Virus record (IMG/VR): IMGVR_UViG_3300045051_000172
Span: 1 to 64,000 of that record
DNA: 64,000 nucleotides
DNA from: a virus
Direction: 5' to 3' (one strand)
Each line of letters begins with the position of its first letter. Position 1 is the stretch's first letter. This document shows positions 34,801 through 43,763 of this stretch, piece after piece. The notes beneath the pieces were generated by a model. It saw only the letters and a program-made list of their open reading frames with translations. It was not told where the DNA came from and searched no databases. Both the position numbers and the translations under genes were made by a program.

Positions 34801-35273
34801 GATCTGATGGATATGTTCAAGTTACCGGGGGATCTGCAAATCTTAAGTTCGGATTCTCAACTACCTTGATTCAAGGACTTCAAGGATACAACTATTTCAC
34901 GGGCTTGCTCAAGCTTGTACACAAAATTGTGTACGGGGATGACACTGACCGAGTGACCTATCCTGGATTCGGAGCTGCCGGAGTTACTTTCCAAATTCTC
35001 GCACCAACAGTTAAAGAAGTCGCAGTAAATGTGAACGTAACTCTTAAAGAAGGAGTTTCCATCAGTAGTGTTGAAGAAGATCTTAAGTCTGAAATTTCTG
35101 CCTATGTAAACGGCCTTGGAGTAGGAGAGGACGTAATCGTCTCTGAAATTATTGATCGAGTCATGGGCGTAGACAATATCATTGATGTGGAGGTTATTGA
35201 ACCTGCTGCGAATATTGCGATTCAAGACAACGAAATTTCTCGAACTAAGAGCAGCCTGATCTTGATCGGATAA
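31869..35273 (+). CDS. Baseplate J/gp6-like protein with internal beta repeats
   Basis: The N-terminal (about 1-300) and C-terminal (about 1005-1134) parts match baseplate J/gp6 proteins that hold the wedge together. At 1134 aa it is about three times the usual size, because residues about 383-1003 contain related beta-rich modules. Their common pattern is an AATAEEV helix followed by an IQVTGGSAN-type strand and an LGFST end. The modules could decorate the baseplate or bind surfaces. One similar module is found in the next gene product. Confidence 0.8.
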   Translation: MATLTLKSKNQILSAMIAKLLTETGLNDINPGSVVLTLLQLAATEDFQQYVQMLNVIRNYNLDTTTGQDLDTRAFEYGLTRQQAISATGKVDILRPVGFVKVSTSLYPGFPAPLAGDTVLRVNDASNILYGTSGTLIIGRGTANEEEVTYSVAPVDNTNYWEFTVSAFSNDHTLDDTVILKQGVDEVIPAGTVIIVPGTSNSPEISFTVNQDTTLLAGEEEATDVEVTATTAGTIGNIPIQAIDGEEAFSSAPFSGARAINNSKFTTGKDLETDDELRDRIKNAIQSLSRGTATAVKNAIVGALDEETAKRVVSANLIEPSNLQDPVKIYIDDGTGFEPSFESQGFETILLNSTGGEERVQLDLFPLVKAQIETTAFEPYDMSAGSLTLTYSVGLATETITFVPQDFEFPNAATAEEIVALINDKATIIEARTSQVGKKVVIQAMDDTNEDIQVTSGTANAKLLFPTDKKSTLFLYVDDVLQSKDGVTAFVDSISESYNFSGLGAGPWPLTVVVDGKVANTATVNFVSGDFALPAAATAEEVAIAINARLPGAMATVIENGTKVRIASNTELSSSSKIQVTGGSANGVLGFSTSLVTGQDKDYTLNRELGQISFNTPLTANQQVTAGSQYTRAKFRTASAEFYTITAAQTLVVTIDGGSPQTITFPSSGTFSAQQVADLINAQLIGGTAYVREVGTDNYLEVSTNTYTDGAGTILISSSSSAVALDFPYNQTATNQRPHRAFRISTISGPYAFVEGDNLVVVIDDDPATKTFNIILDFDGSVTAAGSGTVFTNAVYNTIFLTNNILNGFYVVMKTGPNTTTGNISDVTIPVPGTTRFIFSTLPTGLANYAAGDHVSISGLTNLDNNGNFLITAVNTAGSGYIEVSNSNGVAETLASGTADLGQRRQVSAYNASTGQITVSSTFSSSPAVGNQFIILPSTLKNVVDYMNNEKITSISRRAYVEEASNNTQLQISSKSEGSDGYVQVTGGSANLKFGFSTTLIQGLQGYNYFTGLLKLVHKIVYGDDTDRVTYPGFGAAGVTFQILAPTVKEVAVNVNVTLKEGVSISSVEEDLKSEISAYVNGLGVGEDVIVSEIIDRVMGVDNIIDVEVIEPAANIAIQDNEISRTKSSLILIG

Positions 35274-35283
35274 TGAGGCTTAA

Positions 35284-36588
35284 ATGAGTGACAAAGTTGA
35301 ACGATATTTTCTTAACGCTCCAAGGATTATAAACGCCCGTTTCAATCCTATCGTCAAAGCTCTCTTTGAAGCTTGGGCTATTTCAGATGAAAATATCGTA
35401 GAAGAAATCAAAAATACGAAAGATCAAATCTTCGTAAGAACAGCCTCCGGACAATACCTGGATCGTTTAGCTTCTGGGTTGGGAGTTTCTCGTCCAGCCT
35501 CTTTGGGTCTTTTAGATTCAGATTTCCAAGAACTGATCCCTAACCTTTCTTTAAAGGCCAAACAAGTTCGTCAAATTTTCTACGACACCATGGACGTGTT
35601 TTGGGGTCCTTTATTCTCTCGCGCGAATGTGACCTCACTTAATTTTGAACCATTCAACGTCATAATTGGAGACAAACTCCAAGTAACGATAAACCATTCC
35701 ATCACTGAAGAAGTTGAAGCTTTGCCAGGAGATATTGCTATCTCAGGGGCAGCTACTGCAGAAGAATTGGCAGCCATTTTCTCCCGTCTAAAAAATGCAA
35801 CTCCTTCAGTTATTGAAGATCAAATCAGCGGAAACAAATTCATAAATCTGCGCACAAACACTCCTGGATCACGAGGTTCAATTGAAGTTCTCTCAAGTTC
35901 CATGGTCGGGGGCGCAAAAGTAGACTTTCCTTTAGAAGAAGTGGATATCTTGGATTTGGATCAAAGAACGGTTGTTTATGAAATCACCCACAGGGAGTTG
36001 ATTATCGAGATCCCAGCTTTCGTTCCAACTCTTCGAAGAATTTTAAGAGGGTCTCACCATTTTCATCAAGACGAGACTTTGGAAGCCCCAATTCCTCCGA
36101 ATAACGGAGTTTGGGCTGGAAGTTTCCTCTTCAATCCAGGCGGATCAGCATTCAGCCTCACCGGCCAAAAGACGACGATCTCTGAGAATTTAGAAGCAGG
36201 AAGCGTTTATACCAAGGTAACTGTGGCCTCCGGAAACAATATTCCCGACGAAAAAGGGTTCATTATGTTCGATTTCGGTCGATCAACCCAAGAGTTTCCA
36301 GTACCCTATATCGCGCGCCCGAACAATAATACGATCCTCTTAGACCCCTCCTATGTGTTTCAAAAGACTCACTTAAGCGGGGCTTCGATCAATTTTATCG
36401 AAGATAGACAAGCCTACAAGCCCCGGACGACTGGAGCGGACCTTCCGATCTATTTTACGTCCCCCGTGAGCGCTCGAACGATTGTTCAGGGATTGCTTGA
36501 AACCTTGGCCGCTGCCGGGGTAGTTGTTGTGTTTAAGATCCTACTTCCGAAATACAAATATTTGGTCGAGAATCCCTATGCGGAATAA
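35284..36588 (+). CDS. Tail protein I / gp7-like baseplate protein
   Basis: A 434-aa protein in the P2 gpI position after the J-like protein. The start (RFNPIVKALFEAWAISDENI) fits such adapters that connect fibres to the baseplate. Residues about 148-218 hold one copy of the beta module seen repeatedly in the gp6-like protein (AATAEELAAIF). The C-terminal part is beta-rich. The adapter call rests on order and pattern. Confidence 0.62.
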   Translation: MSDKVERYFLNAPRIINARFNPIVKALFEAWAISDENIVEEIKNTKDQIFVRTASGQYLDRLASGLGVSRPASLGLLDSDFQELIPNLSLKAKQVRQIFYDTMDVFWGPLFSRANVTSLNFEPFNVIIGDKLQVTINHSITEEVEALPGDIAISGAATAEELAAIFSRLKNATPSVIEDQISGNKFINLRTNTPGSRGSIEVLSSSMVGGAKVDFPLEEVDILDLDQRTVVYEITHRELIIEIPAFVPTLRRILRGSHHFHQDETLEAPIPPNNGVWAGSFLFNPGGSAFSLTGQKTTISENLEAGSVYTKVTVASGNNIPDEKGFIMFDFGRSTQEFPVPYIARPNNNTILLDPSYVFQKTHLSGASINFIEDRQAYKPRTTGADLPIYFTSPVSARTIVQGLLETLAAAGVVVVFKILLPKYKYLVENPYAE

Positions 36589-36642
36589 TAACGGGGAACT
36601 CGCAAGGATAGTAGAATAAGGGTAGATTTACAGGAGATTTAG

Positions 36643-39600
36643 ATGGCCATTCTAAGTAAAGTTTTAATGCATCCTCAAGAAAGGTTTGACCTCGAAGACT
36701 TCGAGCAAGGTCAGATCGATCAATTGACCGATGCAAAGTTCTGGACCCGAGAATTCCTGTCTGAAGGTGCTTATATCCTCAAGGGATTCGCAGTATCTGG
36801 CCTCGGCGCTCCCTCTCCTTGTTCAGTTTCTCTTACAGATGCAACCCTGATTAATTCAAACAATACCGGAGATTTCTCCTGGTTTACTGCTCCTACGAGT
36901 CCAACTCCCCTCAGCGTAACTCTTCAACCTTCGAGTCGAAATTATCTCGAATTGGAATTGTCGACTGTTGACGGAACCCCCTTGACTAAAGCGTTTTGGG
37001 ACCCCTCGGCTGACGGTGGAAATGGTGCAGAATTTCAACAAATCGTCGATACCATTACTGACTTAGATGTCAACGTAATCGTATCAACCACAAGTTTTAG
37101 CGGTTCTGCGGATAGAATTCCTCTCGCGATTGTCGACACAGACGGAACCAATACGGTCAAACTTATCATCGATAAACGACCCCTGTTCTTCAGACTCGGA
37201 ACTACTTCTGACTCTCTTAACAATTTCAACTGGTTGAGTCAATTAGAACCTGCCGTGACCCTGACCTTGTCTGGCGTTTCCGGATCTTTCACTGCGGGAG
37301 AAATCTTAAACTTCTCAGGCGGCGCAACTGCGACACTTCAATCCGGAGTCACGACTCCTTTATTGGCTGTAAATTTCAGCTCTGATTCATTCGCAGTAGG
37401 CAACACGGTTACTGGCGCAACCTCAGGCGCGAGCGGAACTTTGCTCACTGCGTCAGACTCTTTCACTGGAGCCGACAAGAACATTAAGAATTTCAAAAAT
37501 GCACTTGATGCAGTAATGACTGAAATCAAACGCATCAAAGGAACAAACTACTGGTATGAAGCCGGTTTCGGTTCTGTTCTCGGTGAAATGAGATTCATCA
37601 ACTCCGTTCTAACTCAGAACACAACTTCAGCATTTATTGGATGGGATGGAACCAACGTAAGAATTTCCGACAATAACGGAACTCCTACGGCTGCAGATAA
37701 TATCGGTTTAATCAGAATTTTCGGATATAACGGAACCCTCAATTTACGTCGACAAGACGGAACTGGCGGCTCGTCCTTAATTCCACTTTCCGATGGTCAA
37801 GTTCTTTATGTGGAGCTTCCTACCTCTGGCAATAGAAACTATTCCGGAGTCGGTGCTGGATCTACGAATTACAAAACGATTGGTCGAACATCTTTCGTCC
37901 TCAACGATTCTAATTACTGGATCGCTTATCGAGAAGGTGGAAAAATTTACGTCCGAGGAATGGGCGAACTTGAAACTGGCGAAGAAGGTGGAATCGGAGA
38001 TACTCTCCCAGTTGACTTAATGACAGCTCTTGGATTGGATGAAAATGATCCAACTCCAAACTATACTTCGGATATCCGAGGTTCGGCTGGAGAAAGCTTC
38101 TTAGCTCGTATCAGCACCTTGACTTCCAACCAAGGAGATTATCAAGAAGATCGATCTGCATTTATTAGATCAAATTCTCCCGTTGTTTGGACTGGAACTC
38201 AACTTCAATTCACGGACAATATCGTTTTAGAAATCATCAATTCCAAAATTGGAACTACGACTCTTCACACGATCTTAACTTCTGGAAGTCCTTTAAATTT
38301 AACGAATGGTCAAATCGCGTATATAACGGTTGATAGAACAACTGCTTCTGAAAACGTCACATTGACAGTTGGGACTTCGACCCCAGCGCAAGTTCAAGCA
38401 AATAAAGACATTTTTGTTCTCTTCAAAAGAATTGATATTTCAGGACAAGGATTTTTATTCCTTCCCTTCAACCGACAAGTATTCCGAGCTGGACAAAGTT
38501 CATACCTTGGAGCATCAGGTTCTGGTTCTGGAATCACAGCAATTGATTTCCATGATCCTTTGAGCACGACTCTTCCTACGGGAACTTCAGTCACTATTGA
38601 CGGAGTCTCAGGAGTGGACGGGGATCTGGTTCTCTATACGAACCTCTCTTCTGGAAATAATCGAGTTTATAAACTGGGCGGCGTAGGAGTTTCTCTTACT
38701 TGGACCGCTCAATTCTCCTTCTCAAACGGAATCGATCCTTCAGATATGGATTTGATTGCGATTCGACGAGGAAATGGATTTGCCGATCAAATTGGTAAAT
38801 ACACTGGAACTGCTTGGCAATTCAACAAAACTCTTCGATATTTCGATGGAGCAAACTACGTTGAAATGGAAGCCATTAAAACTTCTACTTTGACCGCTTC
38901 AACAACTGACAATTTATTCAGCGTATCAGCCGCTTCTTCTGAAAACTGGGAAGTCCACTATTCCATCCTCAGAGGTTCAATTAAAGAATCAGGCATTCTC
39001 TTCCTAAACCACAATGGTACGGTTGCTTCTGTATCTCAAAGTGGAACGAATAACAATGGAGACGTTGGAATTGAATGGGATGCCGACATCAACGCAGGAA
39101 ACGTCCGTTTGAGATACTCCGCTGATGCTTCTGGCCCTGATGCGACAATCAAATATTTCTTCTTCCGATGGTCTGATGCTGTGGGAGGCCCTAATGGAAT
39201 TCCTTCGTATTCTGGAATCAGCGCTACTCCTGTTGTGGCCGCCGGTAACGTCGGAGATGTGCAATTTAAGGGATCAGGCGGCGGATTAGCTGCGAATGCA
39301 GAATTTACTTGGGATGATACAACCAAAGAATTAAACTTAAATGGTCTCAGATTGAGCACTTTACGCTCGGCTGCAATCGCCAATAACGTAGGTTCTCCAA
39401 CGACTTTATTCAGTATCGATGCCTCTTCCTTCGAATTCGCAACAATCGAATTCAGTATCAAACGAGGGACTGGTCGAAAAGTAGGACGTATTTTTATCGC
39501 GGCAGATGGCCCGTCTCCTACTGTAACTGGGTTTAACGAAGACTGGAGCGAGCCGCTTCCCACAGGCGTAACCCTGTCGGCTTCAATTTCGGGTTCTTTG

Positions 39601-39675
39601 GTAAATATTCAATATATTTCAGACAACTCAGGCCCTACTGGGACGATGAAATACCATCAAAAGAAATGGGATTAA
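36643..39675 (+). CDS. Large tail fibre protein
   Basis: A 1010-aa beta-rich protein. The N-terminal 60 residues likely anchor it to the baseplate (QERFDLEDFEQGQID). The middle is Gly/Thr/Ser-rich with parts like GGATATLQSG. Two copies of a C-terminal module occur, at about 766-842 and 929-1010, each with an NxxGxxG-to-TIKYFFFRW type end. The same module ends the next two fibre proteins. Probably part of the receptor-binding apparatus. Confidence 0.75.
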   Translation: MAILSKVLMHPQERFDLEDFEQGQIDQLTDAKFWTREFLSEGAYILKGFAVSGLGAPSPCSVSLTDATLINSNNTGDFSWFTAPTSPTPLSVTLQPSSRNYLELELSTVDGTPLTKAFWDPSADGGNGAEFQQIVDTITDLDVNVIVSTTSFSGSADRIPLAIVDTDGTNTVKLIIDKRPLFFRLGTTSDSLNNFNWLSQLEPAVTLTLSGVSGSFTAGEILNFSGGATATLQSGVTTPLLAVNFSSDSFAVGNTVTGATSGASGTLLTASDSFTGADKNIKNFKNALDAVMTEIKRIKGTNYWYEAGFGSVLGEMRFINSVLTQNTTSAFIGWDGTNVRISDNNGTPTAADNIGLIRIFGYNGTLNLRRQDGTGGSSLIPLSDGQVLYVELPTSGNRNYSGVGAGSTNYKTIGRTSFVLNDSNYWIAYREGGKIYVRGMGELETGEEGGIGDTLPVDLMTALGLDENDPTPNYTSDIRGSAGESFLARISTLTSNQGDYQEDRSAFIRSNSPVVWTGTQLQFTDNIVLEIINSKIGTTTLHTILTSGSPLNLTNGQIAYITVDRTTASENVTLTVGTSTPAQVQANKDIFVLFKRIDISGQGFLFLPFNRQVFRAGQSSYLGASGSGSGITAIDFHDPLSTTLPTGTSVTIDGVSGVDGDLVLYTNLSSGNNRVYKLGGVGVSLTWTAQFSFSNGIDPSDMDLIAIRRGNGFADQIGKYTGTAWQFNKTLRYFDGANYVEMEAIKTSTLTASTTDNLFSVSAASSENWEVHYSILRGSIKESGILFLNHNGTVASVSQSGTNNNGDVGIEWDADINAGNVRLRYSADASGPDATIKYFFFRWSDAVGGPNGIPSYSGISATPVVAAGNVGDVQFKGSGGGLAANAEFTWDDTTKELNLNGLRLSTLRSAAIANNVGSPTTLFSIDASSFEFATIEFSIKRGTGRKVGRIFIAADGPSPTVTGFNEDWSEPLPTGVTLSASISGSLVNIQYISDNSGPTGTMKYHQKKWD

Positions 39676-39704
39676 CAGGCTTATACTAGGTTTAGGAGAA
39701 AACT

Positions 39705-41753
39705 ATGGCATCAGGAACATATAAAATTTCAGGCGCTCTGCAAATGGGAGCAATGGCCTCGGCCCCAGCTTCCCCAGTTCAAGGGCTTATTTATTACGAT
39801 TCAGCCCTTCAAGAGTTTCGACTCTATGCAGGCGGCGGATTCAAACATATTGCTGATTTCAGCGTGTTGGGATCTACGGCCAACGGAGAAGGTGCCTCAA
39901 CCATTGGTATCGAAGATGTTGATGGAAATTTCACAGCTACCAACGTAGAAGCAGCTCTTGCTGAACTCTATGAGGGTCTCGCAACCGCTGGCGCGACAAC
40001 CTTCGACGAAGCAATGTTCCGAATTTATAAAACTGGCGCTCCTACGACTGAATTAATTTTCTCTCTTACGGCTCTCACCGCAGACCGTACAATTACGATG
40101 CCAGATTCGAACGTGAACCTTGGTTTAGTTGCTACTGCGATTCAACGAGATGGTTCGGTTGCTTTCACTGCAAATCAGCCTATGGGCGGATTCAAACTTA
40201 CCGGCCTTGCTGCTGGTACAAGTGCCGGTGACTCAGTTCGATACGAGCAAGCTATCTTGATCTCTGGAGCTAACGCTTTCGCTGCAAACCAACCAATGGG
40301 TGGATTTAAGTTCACTGGTTTAGGTGCAGGATCAGGCGCTGGCGATTCAGTAAGATATGAACAAGTTATTCTGGTCAACGGCGCAAATGCCTTCACTGCC
40401 GACCAATCTTTAGGTGGATTCAAAATCACCAACTTAGGTGCTCCAAGTGCTGGCGGCGATGCTACCAATAAGACTTACGTTGATGGCCAAATTGCAAACT
40501 ATATCAACGGAGTAAAACCAAAACAAGCCGCACGAGTTGCTGCAGATGTTGATGTTGATATCGCTACTGAATTAGAAAACGGCGATACCTTAGACAGCAT
40601 TGTTTTGGCAACTGGCGACCGAGTTCTCTTGACCGCACAAACGGCACCTGAAGATAATGGTGTGTATGTGGTTCAAGCTTCTGGAGCCGCTATTCGATCT
40701 TCGGATTTCGATTCTCTTACTCCAATTGACGAAATCAATGGAGCCTACTTACCAATTCAAGAAGGTACATACCAAGGCGCACTTTTCGTTCAATACGGAA
40801 CAGTTTCCGTTATTGGAACAGATCCAATTAACTTTACATACATCCCTGCCGTTACGTCAATCGTAGGCGGAGATATGATCTCGGTTCTCGGAAATATTGT
40901 TTCTGTAGACCTTGCAACAGTTTCTGGTTTGGAATCTACCAACCCTGGAAACAACGCTGGACAACTTCGAATCAAACTCGAAGCTTCAAACCCCAGCTTA
41001 CAAATCAGCGGTTCTAACGAACTTGGTGCGAAATTGTATTCAGGTGGCGCATTAGTTAAGAACTCTTCTGGTCTCTTGGTAAACACCGATGGAACCACAA
41101 TTGAGATCGCGACTAACGCTTTACAAATTAAAGACAACGGAGTTTCTGATGCTAAATTCCGACAATCTGCTGGACTCAGCGTTGTTGGACGTTCGGCTAA
41201 CTCAACTGGAAACGTAGCAGACATTACTGCCGCAGTTGATGGACAAGTGCTCCGAAGAAGTGGAACTTCGATTGGATTCGGCCTTTTGGTTGATGCCAAC
41301 ATTGATGCCGCTGCCGCAATCGCAGGTACGAAAGTATCTCCTGATTTCGGTTCCCAAAACATCAGAACGACTGGACAAATCCGACAAGGATCTGCTTCGA
41401 ATGATGTGGAAGAATTCTATCTCCATAACCAAACCCTTAATGGCAGTGCGTCAGGAACGGCTTTGGCTACGTTGACTTTTAATGGTCAAACGTACAAATC
41501 TTTGGTCATTATTTACAACGTAGTCGATACGGTAAGTAATAACCGACGAACTGGTATCCTCTATGTTTCAGCAGATAACGCTTCGGGCGTAACTCCTGCT
41601 GCGGCTGATGCAACTGATACCGGCGGAGATGCTGATGGCGATCCAGGCGTACAATGGGCTGCAGCAATCAGCGGTACAGACGTTGAAGTGCGATATACGA
41701 CTACAGCGAATAACAAGACGTTAAACGCCAAAGTCTTTAGAATTAGAGCCTAA
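39705..41753 (+). CDS. Tail fibre protein A
   Basis: A 682-aa protein with a short N-terminal attachment module (YKISGALQMG then GLIYYDSALQEF), three repeats of an ANQPMGGFK type (about 149-250) ending in a DATNKTYVDG motif common in tail fibres, and a C-terminal beta module (about 595-682) shared with the neighbours. A TATACT box lies at 39682-39687 and TTTAGGAGA is the Shine-Dalgarno. Confidence 0.8.
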   Translation: MASGTYKISGALQMGAMASAPASPVQGLIYYDSALQEFRLYAGGGFKHIADFSVLGSTANGEGASTIGIEDVDGNFTATNVEAALAELYEGLATAGATTFDEAMFRIYKTGAPTTELIFSLTALTADRTITMPDSNVNLGLVATAIQRDGSVAFTANQPMGGFKLTGLAAGTSAGDSVRYEQAILISGANAFAANQPMGGFKFTGLGAGSGAGDSVRYEQVILVNGANAFTADQSLGGFKITNLGAPSAGGDATNKTYVDGQIANYINGVKPKQAARVAADVDVDIATELENGDTLDSIVLATGDRVLLTAQTAPEDNGVYVVQASGAAIRSSDFDSLTPIDEINGAYLPIQEGTYQGALFVQYGTVSVIGTDPINFTYIPAVTSIVGGDMISVLGNIVSVDLATVSGLESTNPGNNAGQLRIKLEASNPSLQISGSNELGAKLYSGGALVKNSSGLLVNTDGTTIEIATNALQIKDNGVSDAKFRQSAGLSVVGRSANSTGNVADITAAVDGQVLRRSGTSIGFGLLVDANIDAAAAIAGTKVSPDFGSQNIRTTGQIRQGSASNDVEEFYLHNQTLNGSASGTALATLTFNGQTYKSLVIIYNVVDTVSNNRRTGILYVSADNASGVTPAAADATDTGGDADGDPGVQWAAAISGTDVEVRYTTTANNKTLNAKVFRIRA

Positions 41754-41759
41754 AAATTA

Positions 41760-41781
41760 GATGTGCCCTAACGGGCCCATC
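41760..41781 (+). repeat. Hairpin between fibre genes
   Basis: GATG-T-GCCC and GGGC-C-CATC form an 8-bp stem with one mismatch and a TAAC loop. No U-run follows, so it is more likely an RNA processing or stability element than a terminator. Confidence 0.4.
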
Positions 41782-41819
41782 GAACCCTCCAAGGATGTTG
41801 GAATTGAAGGAGTTCGAGA

Positions 41820-43697
41820 GTGAACGGTTTTTATAAAATCAAAAAGGGGATCAATTTAGATCCTCAAACAGCTCCCGCATCTCCTATCAATGGCGACGTT
41901 TACTACGATTCCGGAACAAACAAATTCAATTTCCGAGAAAATGGTGCATGGACTCAAATCGGGGCCTCCAACATTACCGGACCCGGCTCCAGCACTGATA
42001 ATGCTTTAGTTCGCTGGGACGGAGTTACCGGAACTGCAATAAAAAATTCTACGGTTGTTCTTGACGGATCGGGAAACATAACCGGAGTTGCCCAACTCAC
42101 TGCAACTACTTTAAAAGCCAGTACAGTTCGATTAGATGACACTGCTTCTGCTTTCGATCTGTTGATTCAATCAACTTCTTCTGGAGTATTGACAGCGGAT
42201 CGAACTCTCACAATCGATGTAACGGATGCGAACAGAACTATCGATTTAGCTGGAAACTTAACAGTCTCTTCGGCAGCTACGATATCCGGAACCAACTCCG
42301 GAGACGTAACTTTAGGAGCTGTGGGTTCATCTCCCAACGGAAACGGCGCAAGTCTTTCCGGCCAAGTTCTCACACTTCAACCTGCTGATGGATCTAACCC
42401 TGGGGTCTTAACTGCCGGAACTCAGACCATTGGCGGAGCAAAAACTTTTTCTGGAAACGTAATTATTTCCGGAAACCTCACGGTCAACGGAACCACGACT
42501 ACGATCAATACAACCACATTGAACGTGACGGACACAAATATCACGGTCAACAATGGGGGAAATGACGCTTCTTCAGAAGGCGCAGGTTTGACCGTAGCAA
42601 GAACGGGGACTGCGGGATCTTTCATTTATGCCGCAGCCGCCGCATCTAAATGGAAAATCGGAGCCCTTGGAGCTGAAGTTGAAGTTGCAGATATTTCAAC
42701 TGCTCAAACATTTTTAAATAAGACTCATACCAGTCCAGTAATCAACAATGCCACTTTGAGCATTGATGATACGGCAACTGCGTTTTCTTTGAGTCTCGTT
42801 TCGACCTCTTCTGCATCATTGTCTGCGAATAGAAGTTTGACGTTCAACGTGCAAAATGCCGACCGCACCATATCAATGGCTGGAAACCTGACGGTATCGG
42901 GGACGGCTACGGTAAGTGGAACAAATACGGGCGATCAAACAATTACCCTCACCGGAGATGTGACGGGATCGGGCACTGGATCTTTCGCTGCTACGATTGC
43001 AAACAATGCAGTGACCAATGCCAAATTGGCGGACATGAATGCCAATACGATCAAAGGTAACAATACCGGCGGCGCAACAGACCCTATCGATTTGACTACC
43101 GCTCAAGTAAAAACCATGTTGGACCTCACTGGAACCAACTCTGGAGACTTAACCCTGACCGCCGTAGGATCTTCCCCTAATGCTAACGGAGCCTCACTTT
43201 CAGGCCAGGCCTTGACTTTGCAACCCGCGAACGGTACAAACCCTGGAGCCTTGACTGCAATTGCCCAAGTGATAGGCGGGGATAAGACTTTCAACGGTAA
43301 TATCATAGAGTTAGGTCTATTCAGACTCGCAGATACGAGTGCAGCAAACTATCTTGAAAGCCAATACGTCCATACGGTTACCCTGACCGGCGGACAAACG
43401 AATGCCGTTGCTTCGAGCTTCACCTTCAACTCTCAAACTATCAAAGGTCTAATTATTTCCTACAATGTTTTTGATGCGACGACTTTGAACCGAAAAACCG
43501 GCCATCTTTATGTTTCTGTGGATAAGGCTTCGGGCGTCACCGGGGTCAATCCGACCATTGCAGACGTAGGTTCGGACAATTCTGAAGTCGGAATCGACTG
43601 GGATGTCCAGATGAACTCGACCAACGTAGAAGTCCTTTATACGACAACTGCGGGCAATAAAACCATGCGCTGCGAGATAAAGAGATTCCAAGCTTAA
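41820..43697 (+). CDS. Tail fibre protein B
   Basis: A 625-aa protein from a GTG with GAAGGAG upstream. The N-terminal module ([10 protein letters not shown] then [12 protein letters not shown]) matches fibre A and C; two long internal repeats (about 155-205 and 443-490, [17 protein letters not shown] type) and fibre-like beta segments follow; the C-terminal module (about 539-625) is shared. Likely a paralogue of fibre A. Confidence 0.78.
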   Translation: MNGFYKIKKGINLDPQTAPASPINGDVYYDSGTNKFNFRENGAWTQIGASNITGPGSSTDNALVRWDGVTGTAIKNSTVVLDGSGNITGVAQLTATTLKASTVRLDDTASAFDLLIQSTSSGVLTADRTLTIDVTDANRTIDLAGNLTVSSAATISGTNSGDVTLGAVGSSPNGNGASLSGQVLTLQPADGSNPGVLTAGTQTIGGAKTFSGNVIISGNLTVNGTTTTINTTTLNVTDTNITVNNGGNDASSEGAGLTVARTGTAGSFIYAAAAASKWKIGALGAEVEVADISTAQTFLNKTHTSPVINNATLSIDDTATAFSLSLVSTSSASLSANRSLTFNVQNADRTISMAGNLTVSGTATVSGTNTGDQTITLTGDVTGSGTGSFAATIANNAVTNAKLADMNANTIKGNNTGGATDPIDLTTAQVKTMLDLTGTNSGDLTLTAVGSSPNANGASLSGQALTLQPANGTNPGALTAIAQVIGGDKTFNGNIIELGLFRLADTSAANYLESQYVHTVTLTGGQTNAVASSFTFNSQTIKGLIISYNVFDATTLNRKTGHLYVSVDKASGVTGVNPTIADVGSDNSEVGIDWDVQMNSTNVEVLYTTTAGNKTMRCEIKRFQA

Positions 43698-43704
43698 TGT
43701 TAAA

Positions 43705-43733
43705 CTGAAAAAAAGGCATATAGGATGCCCTTT
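43705..43733. terminator. Rho-independent terminator
   Basis: AAAA-GGCAT and ATGCC-TTTT form a stem with a five-base loop, with A- and T-runs on both sides, so it may work on both strands. It separates fibre B from fibre C. Confidence 0.7.
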
Positions 43734-43763
43734 TCACGAAAGTGACTGAAAAGGAGACGCCAA

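Noticed and set aside
40148-40490. CRISPR-like repeats
   Set aside because: The near-identical segments are in-frame protein repeats of fibre A with degenerate third positions and no constant spacers.
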